From an uncultured Draconibacterium sp. (GTDB taxonomy: Bacteria > Bacteroidota > Bacteroidia > Bacteroidales > Prolixibacteraceae): a DNA stretch of 64,000 nucleotides. Location of the stretch: contig NZ_OY781464.1 in assembly GCF_963676735.1 (NCBI RefSeq), positions 2,885,001-2,949,000 on the forward strand, in the 5' to 3' direction. The notes under the pieces were generated by a model, which made no database searches, was not told the origin of the DNA, and saw only the letters and a list, made by a program, of their open reading frames with translations. The position numbers and the translations under genes were made by a program. Every line of letters starts with the position of its first letter. Position 1 is the stretch's first letter. This document shows positions 24,626 through 34,629 of this stretch, piece after piece.

Positions 24626-25342
24626 TTATTTTACTTGCATAGGCAGATCCATTAATAAAATCCGTGCATCACTAGTAGCCTCCACCTCAATTTTATTCAT
24701 TTCCCAAATCCCCAGTGCATCGCGAGCCGACAATTTATTTCCTGAAATGGTTACTTGCCCGTCAATCACCATTACAAACAGTCCGTTACCTTCGCGCTTC
24801 AGGGTATAGTTGTCGGTTTTTCCGGCATCAAAATTCCCAAGGTAAAACCAGGCATCCTGATGAATCCACACCCCCTGGTCATCGGGATTTGGCGATAGTA
24901 TCTGGTAAAGGCGGTTGGGTATTGCCACATCGCGAATAGAAATCTGATCGTAACGCGGTTGTACATTTTGCTTATTCGGAAACAACCAAATCTGGAAAAG
25001 CTTTAATGCTTTGTCTGGATTATGATTGTACTCGCTGTGGTAAACACCGGTTCCGGCACTCATCACCTGCACATCGCCCTCACGAATAACTGCCTCGTTG
25101 CCCATATTATCTTTATGCTCCAGGTCACCTTCAAGCGGAATGGTAATAATTTCCATGTTATCGTGCGGATGCATTCCAAAGCCTTGTCTGCCATCAATTT
25201 TGTCGTCGTTAAGCACCCGAAGTACCCCAAAATTCATACGTTCGCGGTTAAAATAATTCGCAAAACTAAAAGTATGCCGGGCCACCAGCCAACCGTGATT
25301 GGCATAGCCCCTACTATCGGCTTTGTATAAAATTGTTTTCAT
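24626..25342 (-). CDS. Pirin-family cupin protein (YhhW-like)
   Basis: The 238-residue bicupin has the pirin N-terminal signature ANHGWLVARHTFSF. The metal site reads GMHPHDNMEII, with a further histidine and glutamate in VYHSEYNH. E. coli YhhW has quercetinase activity; the physiological substrate is usually unknown. The gene is 18 bases upstream of the nitroreductase on the same strand, so the two are likely co-transcribed. Confidence 0.9.
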   Translation of the reverse strand: MKTILYKADSRGYANHGWLVARHTFSFANYFNRERMNFGVLRVLNDDKIDGRQGFGMHPHDNMEIITIPLEGDLEHKDNMGNEAVIREGDVQVMSAGTGVYHSEYNHNPDKALKLFQIWLFPNKQNVQPRYDQISIRDVAIPNRLYQILSPNPDDQGVWIHQDAWFYLGNFDAGKTDNYTLKREGNGLFVMVIDGQVTISGNKLSARDALGIWEMNKIEVEATSDARILLMDLPMQVK

Positions 25343-25545
25343 CGTTTTCTGTTTCTAATCATTTAATGTCTAATTTTAATGGGGAAGTTGTTGCAAATTG
25401 GGTAAAAAAATACCGGTGCCTTGCAAGGCTTAAAAAACGTTTGCTGACACCGGCCAAGGTTCCCTCCCCCAAAGGTCTGTCCCTTTCGTCTCCTTCTTCT
25501 CCGAAACCTTGCTTATTGTTTTATGGCTTTATATTGTTGAACTAT

Positions 25546-26154
25546 TTAATTGGCTGCCGTAGCTTTCAGTTCAAACGTAATCTCGAAATTATCATTGATC
25601 ATATTATCACCCAGGTCGCTGAAAAATTTACCCGAACCATAACGGATGTCATATTCGGTACGATCAATGGTTGCTGTACCCGTGGCACTTACCGAGCTTC
25701 CGTCAACTTTTACTTCTGCCGGAAAAGCTACCTGCTTGGTAATTCCTTTAATGGTGAGGTCGCCAACCACCTGGTAACCTTTATCTGTTGCGTCAACTGT
25801 TTTTATGGCAAATGTTGCTACCGGGTGTTTTTCTGCCGAAAAGAAATCGTCTGATTTCAGGTGGCCAACCAGCTTGTCTTTCCATTCGCCGCTTAAATCG
25901 GTAACTTCAATTGATTGTACATCAATTTTAATCTGTGCACCTACAACTTTTTCGTCTTTTACATGAACTTCTCCGTCGCTTAAATTAATGTAGCCGGTAT
26001 GTTCGCCTGTTACTTTTTTACCGGTCCAATACACCTTACTGGCATTGGTATCAACTTTATAAACCGATTTGTCGGCATTTGCATCAGCCGCAAAGGCCGA
26101 AGTTCCTATTGCAATAATAATTGCGAATACTGTTACTAATTTTTTCATTTTCAA
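25546..26154 (-). CDS. YceI-family periplasmic lipid-binding protein
   Basis: The 202-residue protein has a signal peptide (VFAIIIAIGTSAFA) and the YceI lipocalin-like fold: YKVDTNASKVYWTGKK at the start, LKSDDFFSAEKHPVATF in the middle, and a C-terminal NDNFEITFEL strand. YceI proteins bind isoprenoids or other amphiphiles. The 203-base gap to the pirin gene contains the 12-bp palindrome GCCTTGCAAGGC at 25418-25429. Confidence 0.9.
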   Translation of the reverse strand: MKMKKLVTVFAIIIAIGTSAFAADANADKSVYKVDTNASKVYWTGKKVTGEHTGYINLSDGEVHVKDEKVVGAQIKIDVQSIEVTDLSGEWKDKLVGHLKSDDFFSAEKHPVATFAIKTVDATDKGYQVVGDLTIKGITKQVAFPAEVKVDGSSVSATGTATIDRTEYDIRYGSGKFFSDLGDNMINDNFEITFELKATAAN

Positions 26155-26244
26155 TTTCTGTTTAATGTTTACAACTAATTTTCAGTACAAACATACGGCG
26201 TATTGAAAGCGAAAAAAATAAACTAGTTTAAGAAAAAACACTTA

Positions 26245-26820
26245 TTAGTCTTTTTTGCGAACACGACGGGCAATAATCTTACTTAAAAAAACAGGAGTTA
26301 CCCCTAAATAAGAGGAAATGTGATATTGTGGTAAGCGTTGAATCAGTTCCGGATCGTTTTGAAGCAGCTCCTCGTAATTTTCTTCGGCAGTTTTTGATAA
26401 AATGGAAACAAAACGCTTTTGCAGAAAAACATATGATCTGCGAATATTTGAAGCCAGTTCAACATATTTTTCAACCAGTGACTGAAAACCTTCCTCATCA
26501 ACGGAAAATACGCTGGTTTTTTCGAGGGCATCCATAAAATACGAAGTTGCAGAAGGTGTACCCAGGTCGCCTAACCACTGTCGCTCTTTCGCAAAAAGAA
26601 TGTTAAACTCTTTACCACTTTGGTCGATGATATACATGCGCAGCAAGCCGTTTTCAATGTAATAGTGGCGGGTATTCAATTCTCCGGCACGCATAATCAG
26701 CTCTTTTTTCTTAAACTGTTCTTTTCTGAAAACTGCAGCAAGTTCCTGTTTCTCGCTGTTTTCAAGCGCACGTCCGGTAATTTTTTCAAAATAGTTAAAG
26801 AGAACCTGGTAATCTTCCAT
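26245..26820 (-). CDS. Crp/Fnr-family transcriptional regulator
   Basis: The 191-residue protein has a cyclic-nucleotide-binding-like beta barrel (residues about 25-115, IENGLLRMYIIDQSGKEFNI). A dimer helix and a C-terminal HTH (QYHISSYLGVTPVFLSKIIARR) follow. It lacks Fnr-type N-terminal cysteines. It is the upstream gene of the YceI-pirin-nitroreductase block on the same strand and is the likely regulator of that block. Confidence 0.88.
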   Translation of the reverse strand: MEDYQVLFNYFEKITGRALENSEKQELAAVFRKEQFKKKELIMRAGELNTRHYYIENGLLRMYIIDQSGKEFNILFAKERQWLGDLGTPSATSYFMDALEKTSVFSVDEEGFQSLVEKYVELASNIRRSYVFLQKRFVSILSKTAEENYEELLQNDPELIQRLPQYHISSYLGVTPVFLSKIIARRVRKKD

Positions 26821-26880
26821 TTGCCTGATTGTATTGCGCAGCTAAGTTAATAATCAAACACGAAGAATTAAAACAGCTTT

Positions 26881-27313
26881 TTAGTTTTCTGTTGCCTCAT
26901 CAAAAATGGCTTTCAATAAACTGTTTTCATCCTTGATGTCGCTGCTCAGTTACCAAAACATAATACCGCCCTGCTTGTTTTCAAGCACCTATTTTGTTTT
27001 TAGCTTTACCGATGCAATATGGTCGAATGTTACAAAAACACAATCTCCCGGATGATCGGCCGTCTGTGCCACTAACTCCTCTTAAATTTTACCCGAAGCT
27101 GAATTTCTGAACAGCATTTCACCATCAATAACCTAACTAAAATAATATGCGTTATTTTACCCAGCGGTAATTAATTAGGCTGGTAACCATCACGCGGCAT
27201 ATAAGAAGACATGATGGAAGTTGCCGGCTCTTCGGCTATTCTTTTTGCAGTTTTATCAGGAACACAAGCAACAATTAATACAAGCCGGTAAGAATTGCTC
27301 TTAACTTACTCAT
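26881..27313 (-). pseudogene. Decayed GH18 glycosidase gene
   Basis: Read from ATG at 27313 on the minus strand, and after a frame change, the DNA encodes a lipoprotein signal LVLIVAC and MSSYMPRDGYQPN, then a stop. Downstream fragments include IDGEMLFRNSASGK, TFDHIASVKLKTK and GGIMFW-stop-LSSDIKDENSLLKAI. The GGIMFWELSxD motif at the end is typical of GH18 enzymes; here the Glu codon is TAA. At least four stops and loss of the central catalytic region show a dead gene. Confidence 0.75.
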
Positions 27314-27353
27314 GATAATTTGCAGATTTAATTTATTAGGATAAAGATATGTT

Positions 27354-27361
27354 TATATTTG
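27354..27361 (+). promoter_or_regulatory. -7 promoter word before the first GH92 gene
   Basis: TATATTTG matches the Bacteroidota consensus TAnnTTTG and lies 35 bases before the ATG. The expected -33 TTTG is only ATTT here, so the call rests on one element. Confidence 0.5.
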
Positions 27362-27396
27362 CACTTTGTAAAATATTTATAAACTGAGACCTAAAA

Positions 27397-29649
27397 ATGA
27401 ATATTCTAAAAAAGATATTACAACGCTCTTTCCTGATTTTTGGCCTTACAGCCATGCTGTGTGCTGAAAAAAGTGTTGCCCAATTGCCTGTCGACTGGGT
27501 TAACCCGTTTATAGGAACAACGAACTATGGCACCACTAACCCCGGTGCGGTTGTGCCACGCGGAATGGTTTCGGTAGTACCGTTCAACGTAAGCGGAAAC
27601 TCGCCACTTAACCAGCGCGATAAAGACGATGGTTGGTGGTCGACGCCCTACTCGTGGGATAACCGATATTTTACCGGTTATTCGCATGTAAACCTAAGCG
27701 GAGTGGGTTGTCCCGAGCTGGGTGTTATTCTGCTTATGCCCACTACAGGCAAAGTTGATGGTAATCACAAGCGTTATGGTTCAGAAATGAGCCAACAAGA
27801 AGCACACCCTGGATACTACAGCACTTTTTTGAATAAATACCAAATAAAAACCGAGGTTTCGGCAACAGAGCGCACCGGTATAAGTCGTTTTACTTTCCCG
27901 GCCGGGCAATCCAATATTCTTATTGATTTGGGCAATGGCTTAACCAACGAAAGCGGGGCCTCGGTAAAAATTGTAAATAAGCAAGAAATAGAGGGGTGGC
28001 GCATGACCGGAACTTTTTGTTACAACGATGGCACCGAGCGTCCGGTTTATTTTGTGGCCCGTTTTAGCAGGGCAGCCGAAAGTTATGGCGTTTGGAAAAA
28101 AATGCCAGAGATGGGCCCCGAAGCAGCCTGGTCGGCAAGCAGTAATAAAATAAAATACTATCAAAGTTATGGGGCAGAAATGGCAGGAGACAGCATTGGT
28201 GCATGGTTTACATTTAACACTACAAACAACGAAGAAATACTGGTAGAACTTGGCGTTTCGTATGTAAGCATTGAAAATGCCCGGCTGAACCTGAACCATG
28301 AATCCAATAATTTTGATTTTGAGGCCACCCGCAAACAAGCTGCCGAAAAATGGAATAAAGCTCTATCAACCATAAGTGTAAAAGGTGGTACCGACGATCA
28401 GAAAACAGTTTTTTACACCGGTCTGTACCACATTCAAATACACCCAAATATTTTAAGTGACATAAACGGGCAATATCCGGCTATGGAGTCGTTTGAAACG
28501 CGCATTCACCCGAACGGCGAACGCTACACCGTATTTTCACTGTGGGATACCTACCGCAATTTGCATCCGTTTATGAGTCTCGCTTTCCCTCAGCAGCAAT
28601 TAAATGTGGTACAATCGATGATTGAGATGTACGACGAAAGTGGCTGGTTACCCCGTTGGGAACTTAACAGTACCGAAACACATGTTATGGAAGGCGACCC
28701 TGCCATTCCGGTTATTGTTGACACCTGGTTTCGTGGCATCCGCGATTTTGATATCGAGAAAGCTTACGAGGCCATGTACAAATCGGCTACAACGACTGGT
28801 GCCGAAAACAAATTACGGCCCGATATTGATCATTACCACTCTCATGGCTATGTGCCTTTACAGGAAAAATACGACAATTCGGTGTCGCACGCCCTGGAAT
28901 ACTATATTGCCGACTGGAACCTGGCCCAGCTGGCAAAAGACCTTGGGAAAGAGGAAGATTACAAGCGATTTTTAAACCAATCACGAGGATACAAAAATTA
29001 CTTTTGCCCCGATTTTGAAATGATCAGGCCAAAACTTGCCAACGGGGATTTTTTGCCCGACTTTAATCCACGCCAGGGAGAAAATTTTGAGCCAAGTCCG
29101 GGATTTCACGAAGGAAATGCCTACCAATATACCTTTTGCGCACACCACGATATAGCTGGCATGATAGCCTTAAACGGTGGAGAAAAAGAATTTGTAAAGA
29201 AACTACAAGCCATTTTTGATGAAGGGCATTTTGACATGGCAAACGAGCCCGACATTCATTATCCCTGGTTGTTCAATTTTGTAAAAGGCGAAGAGTGGCG
29301 CACCCAGAAAGAGCTGAACCGGTTAATGGCCGCTTACTTTAAAAATGCGCCTGACGGATTGCCCGGCAACGACGACACAGGTACCATGTCGACCTGGATT
29401 GTTTATGCCATGATGGGTATTTACCCGGTTTTACCCGGCGATATGAATTATGCCATTTCAGAGCCCGTTTTTGATGAAGTGAAAATCCAGCTGGATCAGA
29501 ATTTCTATCCGGGAGAAGCACTTGTGATCAAAAAATCAGGCACGGGCGATAAAATAAAAAGCATTTCGCTAAACGGCAAAAAGCAAAAAACGTTCTTTAT
29601 CAACCACGCTGATTTGGTAAAAGGCGGTGTTTTGGAGATTAAGCAGTAA
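27397..29649 (+). CDS. GH92 alpha-mannosidase (secreted)
   Basis: The 750-residue exo-acting alpha-mannosidase has a signal peptide ending near AEKSVAQ. GH92 landmarks are VNPFIGTTNYGTTNPGAVVP at the N-terminus, GYSHVNLSGVG, FSLWDTYRNLHP in the middle, and GNDDTGTMSTWIVYAMMGIYP near the C-terminus. GH92 enzymes are Ca-dependent inverting mannosidases acting on N-glycans and other mannans. The linkage specificity cannot be told from sequence. It is followed by a second, divergent GH92. Confidence 0.95.
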   Translation: MNILKKILQRSFLIFGLTAMLCAEKSVAQLPVDWVNPFIGTTNYGTTNPGAVVPRGMVSVVPFNVSGNSPLNQRDKDDGWWSTPYSWDNRYFTGYSHVNLSGVGCPELGVILLMPTTGKVDGNHKRYGSEMSQQEAHPGYYSTFLNKYQIKTEVSATERTGISRFTFPAGQSNILIDLGNGLTNESGASVKIVNKQEIEGWRMTGTFCYNDGTERPVYFVARFSRAAESYGVWKKMPEMGPEAAWSASSNKIKYYQSYGAEMAGDSIGAWFTFNTTNNEEILVELGVSYVSIENARLNLNHESNNFDFEATRKQAAEKWNKALSTISVKGGTDDQKTVFYTGLYHIQIHPNILSDINGQYPAMESFETRIHPNGERYTVFSLWDTYRNLHPFMSLAFPQQQLNVVQSMIEMYDESGWLPRWELNSTETHVMEGDPAIPVIVDTWFRGIRDFDIEKAYEAMYKSATTTGAENKLRPDIDHYHSHGYVPLQEKYDNSVSHALEYYIADWNLAQLAKDLGKEEDYKRFLNQSRGYKNYFCPDFEMIRPKLANGDFLPDFNPRQGENFEPSPGFHEGNAYQYTFCAHHDIAGMIALNGGEKEFVKKLQAIFDEGHFDMANEPDIHYPWLFNFVKGEEWRTQKELNRLMAAYFKNAPDGLPGNDDTGTMSTWIVYAMMGIYPVLPGDMNYAISEPVFDEVKIQLDQNFYPGEALVIKKSGTGDKIKSISLNGKKQKTFFINHADLVKGGVLEIKQ

Positions 29650-29654
29650 CATTC

Positions 29655-29740
29655 ACCTGTCATTTCGACAAGGCAGGAGGAGAAATCTCTCACAACTTGT
29701 TACAGATTTCTCTCCGGTCTGACGACGGATCGAAATTTCA
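29655..29740. repeat. REP-like palindrome between the two GH92 genes
   Basis: Nested inverted repeats ATTTCGA (29662-29668)/TCGAAAT (29730-29736) and GAGAAATCT (29680-29688)/AGATTTCTC (29704-29712) fill the 105-base gap. Similar ATTTCGAC...GAGAAATCT dyads are widespread extragenic repeats in Bacteroidota, as far as I recall. Confidence 0.65.
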
Positions 29741-29754
29741 GAAAAACAGAAACA

Positions 29755-31944
29755 ATGAAACAACTATCGATACTACTTCTGGCAATAGCTTTATTTGCGT
29801 GCACAAAAAAGGAAGCACCAAAAGCTGAAAAGTTTACGCAATATGTTAACACATTTGTGGGCACCGATGGCCCGGGAAACACTTACCCCGGAGCTGTTGT
29901 TCCATTTGGAATGGTGCAGCTAAGTCCAGATAACGGCATTGGCGGCTGGGATCGAATTGCCGGTTATTTTTGGCCCGACTCAACGATTGCAGGTTTTAGT
30001 CATACACACTTAAGTGGAACCGGTGCCGGCGACATGTACGACCTGCTTTTGTTTCCAACCAACTCGCGTTTTACCAACGATTTGTGGCCCGATCAAAAAG
30101 CTTACCGCCCCTACTCCAAATTCAGTCACGAAAATGAAGAGGCCTCTCCCGGCTATTACAAAGTACTTTTGGAAAGTTCAGGCATTAAAGCGGAACTGAC
30201 CACAACCGAGCGTGTTGGCATGCATCGGTACACTTTCCCGAAGGACAGCGCCAGTAAAATTATCCTTGACCTTGGTTATGCTTTAAACTGGGATGCACCT
30301 ACAGAAACTGTAATAACAATTGAAAACGACAGCACCATTTCAGGCGTTCGTAAATCAAGGGGTTGGGCGCCGGTTCAACACGTTTATTTTGTTGCCAAAT
30401 TCTCAAAACCATTCAAAAATACAGTACTCTCTCCGGCAACCGATCTTACTGCTGAAGAACAAACCGTAAATGGAAAAAGGGCACGTTTTGAGACCACTTT
30501 CAGCAACAATGAGGGCGAGCAGGTTTTAATAAAAGTGGCACTGTCATCGGCATCGGTTGAAGGTGCACGTAAAAACCTGCAGGCCGAGTTAAATCATTGG
30601 GATTTTGATGCCGTAAGAAGAACTGCCGATCAGAAATGGGAAGAAAAACTGGCAACGATTACAATTGATGGAAGCGATTACCAGAAAGAAGTGTTCTACA
30701 CCAATCTCTATCATTTATTTCTTACGCCAAGCCTTTTAAGCGATATTGACGGAGACTACAAAGGTGCTGATCAAAAAATACAAAAAGCAAACAAATTTAA
30801 GCGCTACGATACTTTTTCGTTGTGGGACACCTACCGTGCTGCTCACCCGCTGTATACGATTATTTGCCCCGACCAGGTAACGAACATGGTAGAATCGATG
30901 CTTGCTCACTACGACGAAACCGGGTTACTCCCCGTTTGGTCGTTAGCCGGAAACGAAACAAATATGATGATAGGCTACCACGCCGTGCCGGTACTTGTTG
31001 ATGCTCATTTTAAGGGAATCCCCATGGATGCCCAAAAGGCTTATGAAGCATGCCGCGCCTCGGGAATGAATGAAACTGAAGAGATGAAGCTTTATCGCAA
31101 GCATGGTTATGTACCGTTTAATGAAGAAGGCGAAAACTGGTCAGTATCAAAAACACTGGAGTATTCCTACGACGATTGGTGTATTGCACAATTTGCAAAA
31201 GCACTAAGCAAGGAGGATGATTACCAACTATTTATGCAAAGAGCCAACAACTGGAAAAATCTTTACGATGGAAAAACCAACTTCTTCCGTGCAAAAGATA
31301 CTGAAGGAAAGTTCTTAGAACCGTTTAGCGCTAAAGCCTATACCAATGTTTACTGCGAGAGTAATGCCTGGCATTACCTGTTTGCTGCACAACACGATAT
31401 TGAAGGTTTTCGCGATACAATGGGAACCGAACGGTTTACAAGCCTACTTGACAGCATGTTTACCTACTATCCGGAGCCGGATGATAAGCTGCCCATTTTC
31501 AGTACCGGGATGATCGGGCAATACGCGCATGGTAACGAACCCAGCCACCATGTACCTTTTCTGTATAATTTTACCAATGAACCACAAAAAGGACAAAAAT
31601 ACATTCGCCAGATTATTGACACCCAGTATTCCAATAAACCCGATGGTTATTGTGGCAACGAAGACTGTGGCCAAATGTCGGCATGGTATGTTTTTGCCTC
31701 CATGGGTTTTTACCCGGTAAACCCGGCAAACGGCATTTACTACCTGGGGAGTCCATCGGTACAAAATGCAACCATTAATCTGCCCAACGGAAAAACATTT
31801 ACCGTACAGGCCACAAATAATAGTGCCGAGAATGTATTGGTAAAAACAGTAAAATTAAACGGAGAATTGCATACTGAGCCTTATATCACGCACGAACAAA
31901 TATTGGCTGGCGGCAAGCTTATTTTTGAAATGGCAGTGAAATAA
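29755..31944 (+). CDS. GH92 alpha-mannosidase (lipoprotein)
   Basis: The 729-residue protein has a lipobox (LLAIALFAC) and so is likely surface- or periplasm-anchored. It shares the GH92 markers NTFVGTDGPGNTYPGAVVP, GFSHTHLSGTG, FSLWDTYRAAHP and GNEDCGQMSAWYVFASMGFYP. It is clearly divergent from the upstream paralogue, so the pair probably acts on different mannosidic linkages. A hairpin at 31947-31977 follows the stop. Confidence 0.95.
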   Translation: MKQLSILLLAIALFACTKKEAPKAEKFTQYVNTFVGTDGPGNTYPGAVVPFGMVQLSPDNGIGGWDRIAGYFWPDSTIAGFSHTHLSGTGAGDMYDLLLFPTNSRFTNDLWPDQKAYRPYSKFSHENEEASPGYYKVLLESSGIKAELTTTERVGMHRYTFPKDSASKIILDLGYALNWDAPTETVITIENDSTISGVRKSRGWAPVQHVYFVAKFSKPFKNTVLSPATDLTAEEQTVNGKRARFETTFSNNEGEQVLIKVALSSASVEGARKNLQAELNHWDFDAVRRTADQKWEEKLATITIDGSDYQKEVFYTNLYHLFLTPSLLSDIDGDYKGADQKIQKANKFKRYDTFSLWDTYRAAHPLYTIICPDQVTNMVESMLAHYDETGLLPVWSLAGNETNMMIGYHAVPVLVDAHFKGIPMDAQKAYEACRASGMNETEEMKLYRKHGYVPFNEEGENWSVSKTLEYSYDDWCIAQFAKALSKEDDYQLFMQRANNWKNLYDGKTNFFRAKDTEGKFLEPFSAKAYTNVYCESNAWHYLFAAQHDIEGFRDTMGTERFTSLLDSMFTYYPEPDDKLPIFSTGMIGQYAHGNEPSHHVPFLYNFTNEPQKGQKYIRQIIDTQYSNKPDGYCGNEDCGQMSAWYVFASMGFYPVNPANGIYYLGSPSVQNATINLPNGKTFTVQATNNSAENVLVKTVKLNGELHTEPYITHEQILAGGKLIFEMAVK

Positions 31945-31946
31945 AT

Positions 31947-31977
31947 GTAATAAACCATTTGTTTATTTTACATTTAC
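31947..31977 (+). terminator. AT-rich hairpin after the second GH92
   Basis: The arms AAATGTAA and TTACATTT enclose an inner TAAAC/GTTTA pairing with a short loop. The structure starts at the GH92 stop. It has little GC and no long T-run, so termination is likely but not strong. Confidence 0.45.
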
Positions 31978-32074
31978 CTTCTTGCATAGTATTGGTTTTC
32001 TGTTTAGATTTAAGCATTGAATTACAAGCCATTAAATCTGTTACAGTAATGTAATAGCTAAATATACAGAAAGC

Positions 32075-34615
32075 ATGCTGAACTCTGTTTTTAAAAAGTT
32101 TAAATCCCTGCATCGTTATCTGCTCATCCCATTGCTGATAATTTTATTCTCGGTGGCCTACTTTATTGTTTACCGTGGTATAAAAACACGTACCATAAAC
32201 GAGTACAACAACGAGCAGTTAATACTTGCCCGAACAGCTTCGCACGGGATTATCAGCTTTTTTAACCGCACCAAATCCGACTTATCGTTTTTGGCTAAGC
32301 TCGACGACATTATTAACTCTACGCCCGGCAGCGACAAAATTCTGAAAGATTATTTTGAAACGCATGCACAAATTATTGCTGCCATTACCCGAATCGATTC
32401 TTCAGGAATAATTCAATCTACTTTTCCCTACAACGAATCAGTATTGGGCAATGATATCTCGTATCAAGATCATGTAAAACAAGTACTGGCAACCCACAAA
32501 CCTGTAATAAGCGATGTATTTATGTCGGTGCAGGGGTATTTAAGTATTGCCTGTCATGTACCGGTATTTCAAAACAACACTTTTGCAGGGAGCCTTGCCA
32601 TACTAATCCCAATGAACAACCTGGGCGAACTATACCTGGGTAGCATAAAATCGAGGGCCAGTACTGAAGCCTGGCTATTGAGCGAGAACGGCACGGAAAT
32701 ATACTGTTCAGCGCCTATGCATTTGGGGCATTCTTACCTCGAGAACACTCACCACAACGCATTGGCGAAAGAGCTACTTATTGAAATAAAACAAAATCAT
32801 AGCGGAGCATTTAAAGGAATTCACCAACAAGAAACCGAACTCAACGAAAAGGGATACGGAGAACAGTACATTACCTACTTTCGCACACCACTTGAAAATA
32901 CCTACTGGACTATTCTCATATCCTCGCAAGAGTCGGAAATTTACTATGCACTTACACGTTTTCGGAACCGCATTTTTATTGTTTTAATTATCCTGTTTAT
33001 AGCTTTTGCCTTTTACTTTTATTCGCTGGCACAAGTGCGCACGGTTTTAAAAGAAGAAAACAAACGAAAAAAAGCTGAAAAAATATTGCAGCAAAGCGAA
33101 GAGAAGTTTCGTCGGCTTTTTGAGGATCACTCGGCAGTTAAATTGCTGATAGATGTAAATACCCGTAAAATTATTGATGCCAATAAATCGGCCTCCGCTT
33201 TTTACGGATGGTCTCGTGATGAACTAAAACAAATGAAGCTCGAAGACCTCAACACCCTATCGGCTAAAGAAATTAACCTCAAAATAAATCAGCTTCGCGA
33301 AAAAGGGAAAAATCGCTTTGAATTTAAACACCGTTTAAAAGATGGTACAATACGCGACATTGAGGTATTTAGCAGTAAATTGCAAATTAACGACACAGAA
33401 GTACTGCACTCGGTAATTCAGGATATTACCGAACGTAAAACGGCAGAAAAAGCGCTGATACTCGCCAAAGAACAGGCAGAAGAAAGCAACCGTCTGAAAA
33501 CGGCATTTTTGCAAAACATGAGCCACGAAATTCGTACACCAATGAATGCCATAATGGGCTTCTCGTCGTTGATGAGTGATTTTTACGACAACAAAGAACA
33601 GTTGCAGCAATTCTCGGAGATTATTAACCAAAGCTGCAACAGCCTGCTAAAAATTATCGACGATATTTTGGATATTGCAAAAATTGAAGCAGGGCAGTTA
33701 ACAGTTAAAAACGAATCCTTCAACCTAAGTGATCTTTTTACTGAACTTAAAATCTTTTTTATAGAGTACCAACGACACATCGATAAACACCACATTGAAT
33801 TTAAGTTGGAAACAGTCGCCGACAACAATGCCCCAATTTTTACTGACAAAGGAAAACTGAAGCAAATTTTAATAAACCTGATTAGTAACGCTTTTAAATT
33901 TACCGACGAGGGAAAGATTGAAGTAGGCTACACCATTACAAACAACACTATCGAGTTTTTTGTGAGCGATACAGGTACTGGTATTCCCCGGGAAAAGCAA
34001 GAGACCATTTTTGAACGTTTTACCCAGTTGCACAATGATAAGAAAAACCTTTATGGCGGAACCGGTCTGGGGCTCTCAATAGTTAAAGGCTTAACCAGTT
34101 TACTAAACGGAAAAGTTTGGCTTGAATCAACTACCGAAGATGAAAAGAACGGAAAAGCAAGGGGTACCACTTTTTATTTTACCATTCCGTTGGTGAAGGG
34201 GGAAGCACCGAAAACCACGGAAGAATTGCCCGAAAAACAACAAGAATACCGATTTAACAAACACGCCATATTGTTGGTTGAAGACAACCTTGATAACGCA
34301 CGTTACATCCAGCATATTCTTCGGGATAAAGGCTTACAGTTGTTCCACTCAAAAAATGGAGAAGAAGCAATTAAGCTGGTAAAAACCATGACACCCGACC
34401 TGGTTTTAATGGATATTGGCTTACCCGACATTGACGGCTATGAGGTTACTAGACGCATAAAATCCATTCAGGCCCAGGTTAAGGTTGTAGCCCAAACGGC
34501 CTACGTTACCAAACAAGACAAGGAAAAAGCGCTGGAAGCCGGTTGCATCGATTTTATAAGCAAACCGCTTACCAAAGAAATCCTGCTGGCAACCCTAAGT
34601 AAACATTTAAGCTAA
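32075..34615 (+). CDS. Hybrid sensor histidine kinase/response regulator
   Basis: The 846-residue protein has a membrane segment (about 15-35), a Cache-like periplasmic sensor (about 40-290), a second membrane segment (about 300-320) and a PAS domain (about 345-460). HisKA follows with H484 in NMSHEIRTP, then HATPase with GTGIPREKQ and GGTGLGLSI, and a C-terminal receiver with phospho-acceptor D780 (LMDIGLPD). No output domain or dedicated regulator follows, so signal transfer to another protein is expected. Ligand unknown. Confidence 0.92.
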   Translation: MLNSVFKKFKSLHRYLLIPLLIILFSVAYFIVYRGIKTRTINEYNNEQLILARTASHGIISFFNRTKSDLSFLAKLDDIINSTPGSDKILKDYFETHAQIIAAITRIDSSGIIQSTFPYNESVLGNDISYQDHVKQVLATHKPVISDVFMSVQGYLSIACHVPVFQNNTFAGSLAILIPMNNLGELYLGSIKSRASTEAWLLSENGTEIYCSAPMHLGHSYLENTHHNALAKELLIEIKQNHSGAFKGIHQQETELNEKGYGEQYITYFRTPLENTYWTILISSQESEIYYALTRFRNRIFIVLIILFIAFAFYFYSLAQVRTVLKEENKRKKAEKILQQSEEKFRRLFEDHSAVKLLIDVNTRKIIDANKSASAFYGWSRDELKQMKLEDLNTLSAKEINLKINQLREKGKNRFEFKHRLKDGTIRDIEVFSSKLQINDTEVLHSVIQDITERKTAEKALILAKEQAEESNRLKTAFLQNMSHEIRTPMNAIMGFSSLMSDFYDNKEQLQQFSEIINQSCNSLLKIIDDILDIAKIEAGQLTVKNESFNLSDLFTELKIFFIEYQRHIDKHHIEFKLETVADNNAPIFTDKGKLKQILINLISNAFKFTDEGKIEVGYTITNNTIEFFVSDTGTGIPREKQETIFERFTQLHNDKKNLYGGTGLGLSIVKGLTSLLNGKVWLESTTEDEKNGKARGTTFYFTIPLVKGEAPKTTEELPEKQQEYRFNKHAILLVEDNLDNARYIQHILRDKGLQLFHSKNGEEAIKLVKTMTPDLVLMDIGLPDIDGYEVTRRIKSIQAQVKVVAQTAYVTKQDKEKALEAGCIDFISKPLTKEILLATLSKHLS

Positions 34616-34629
34616 ACAAAACAGAGAGG

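Noticed and set aside
25333..25854. 173-aa plus-strand frame
   Set aside because: It lies opposite the YceI gene and shows no domain; it is an antisense shadow.
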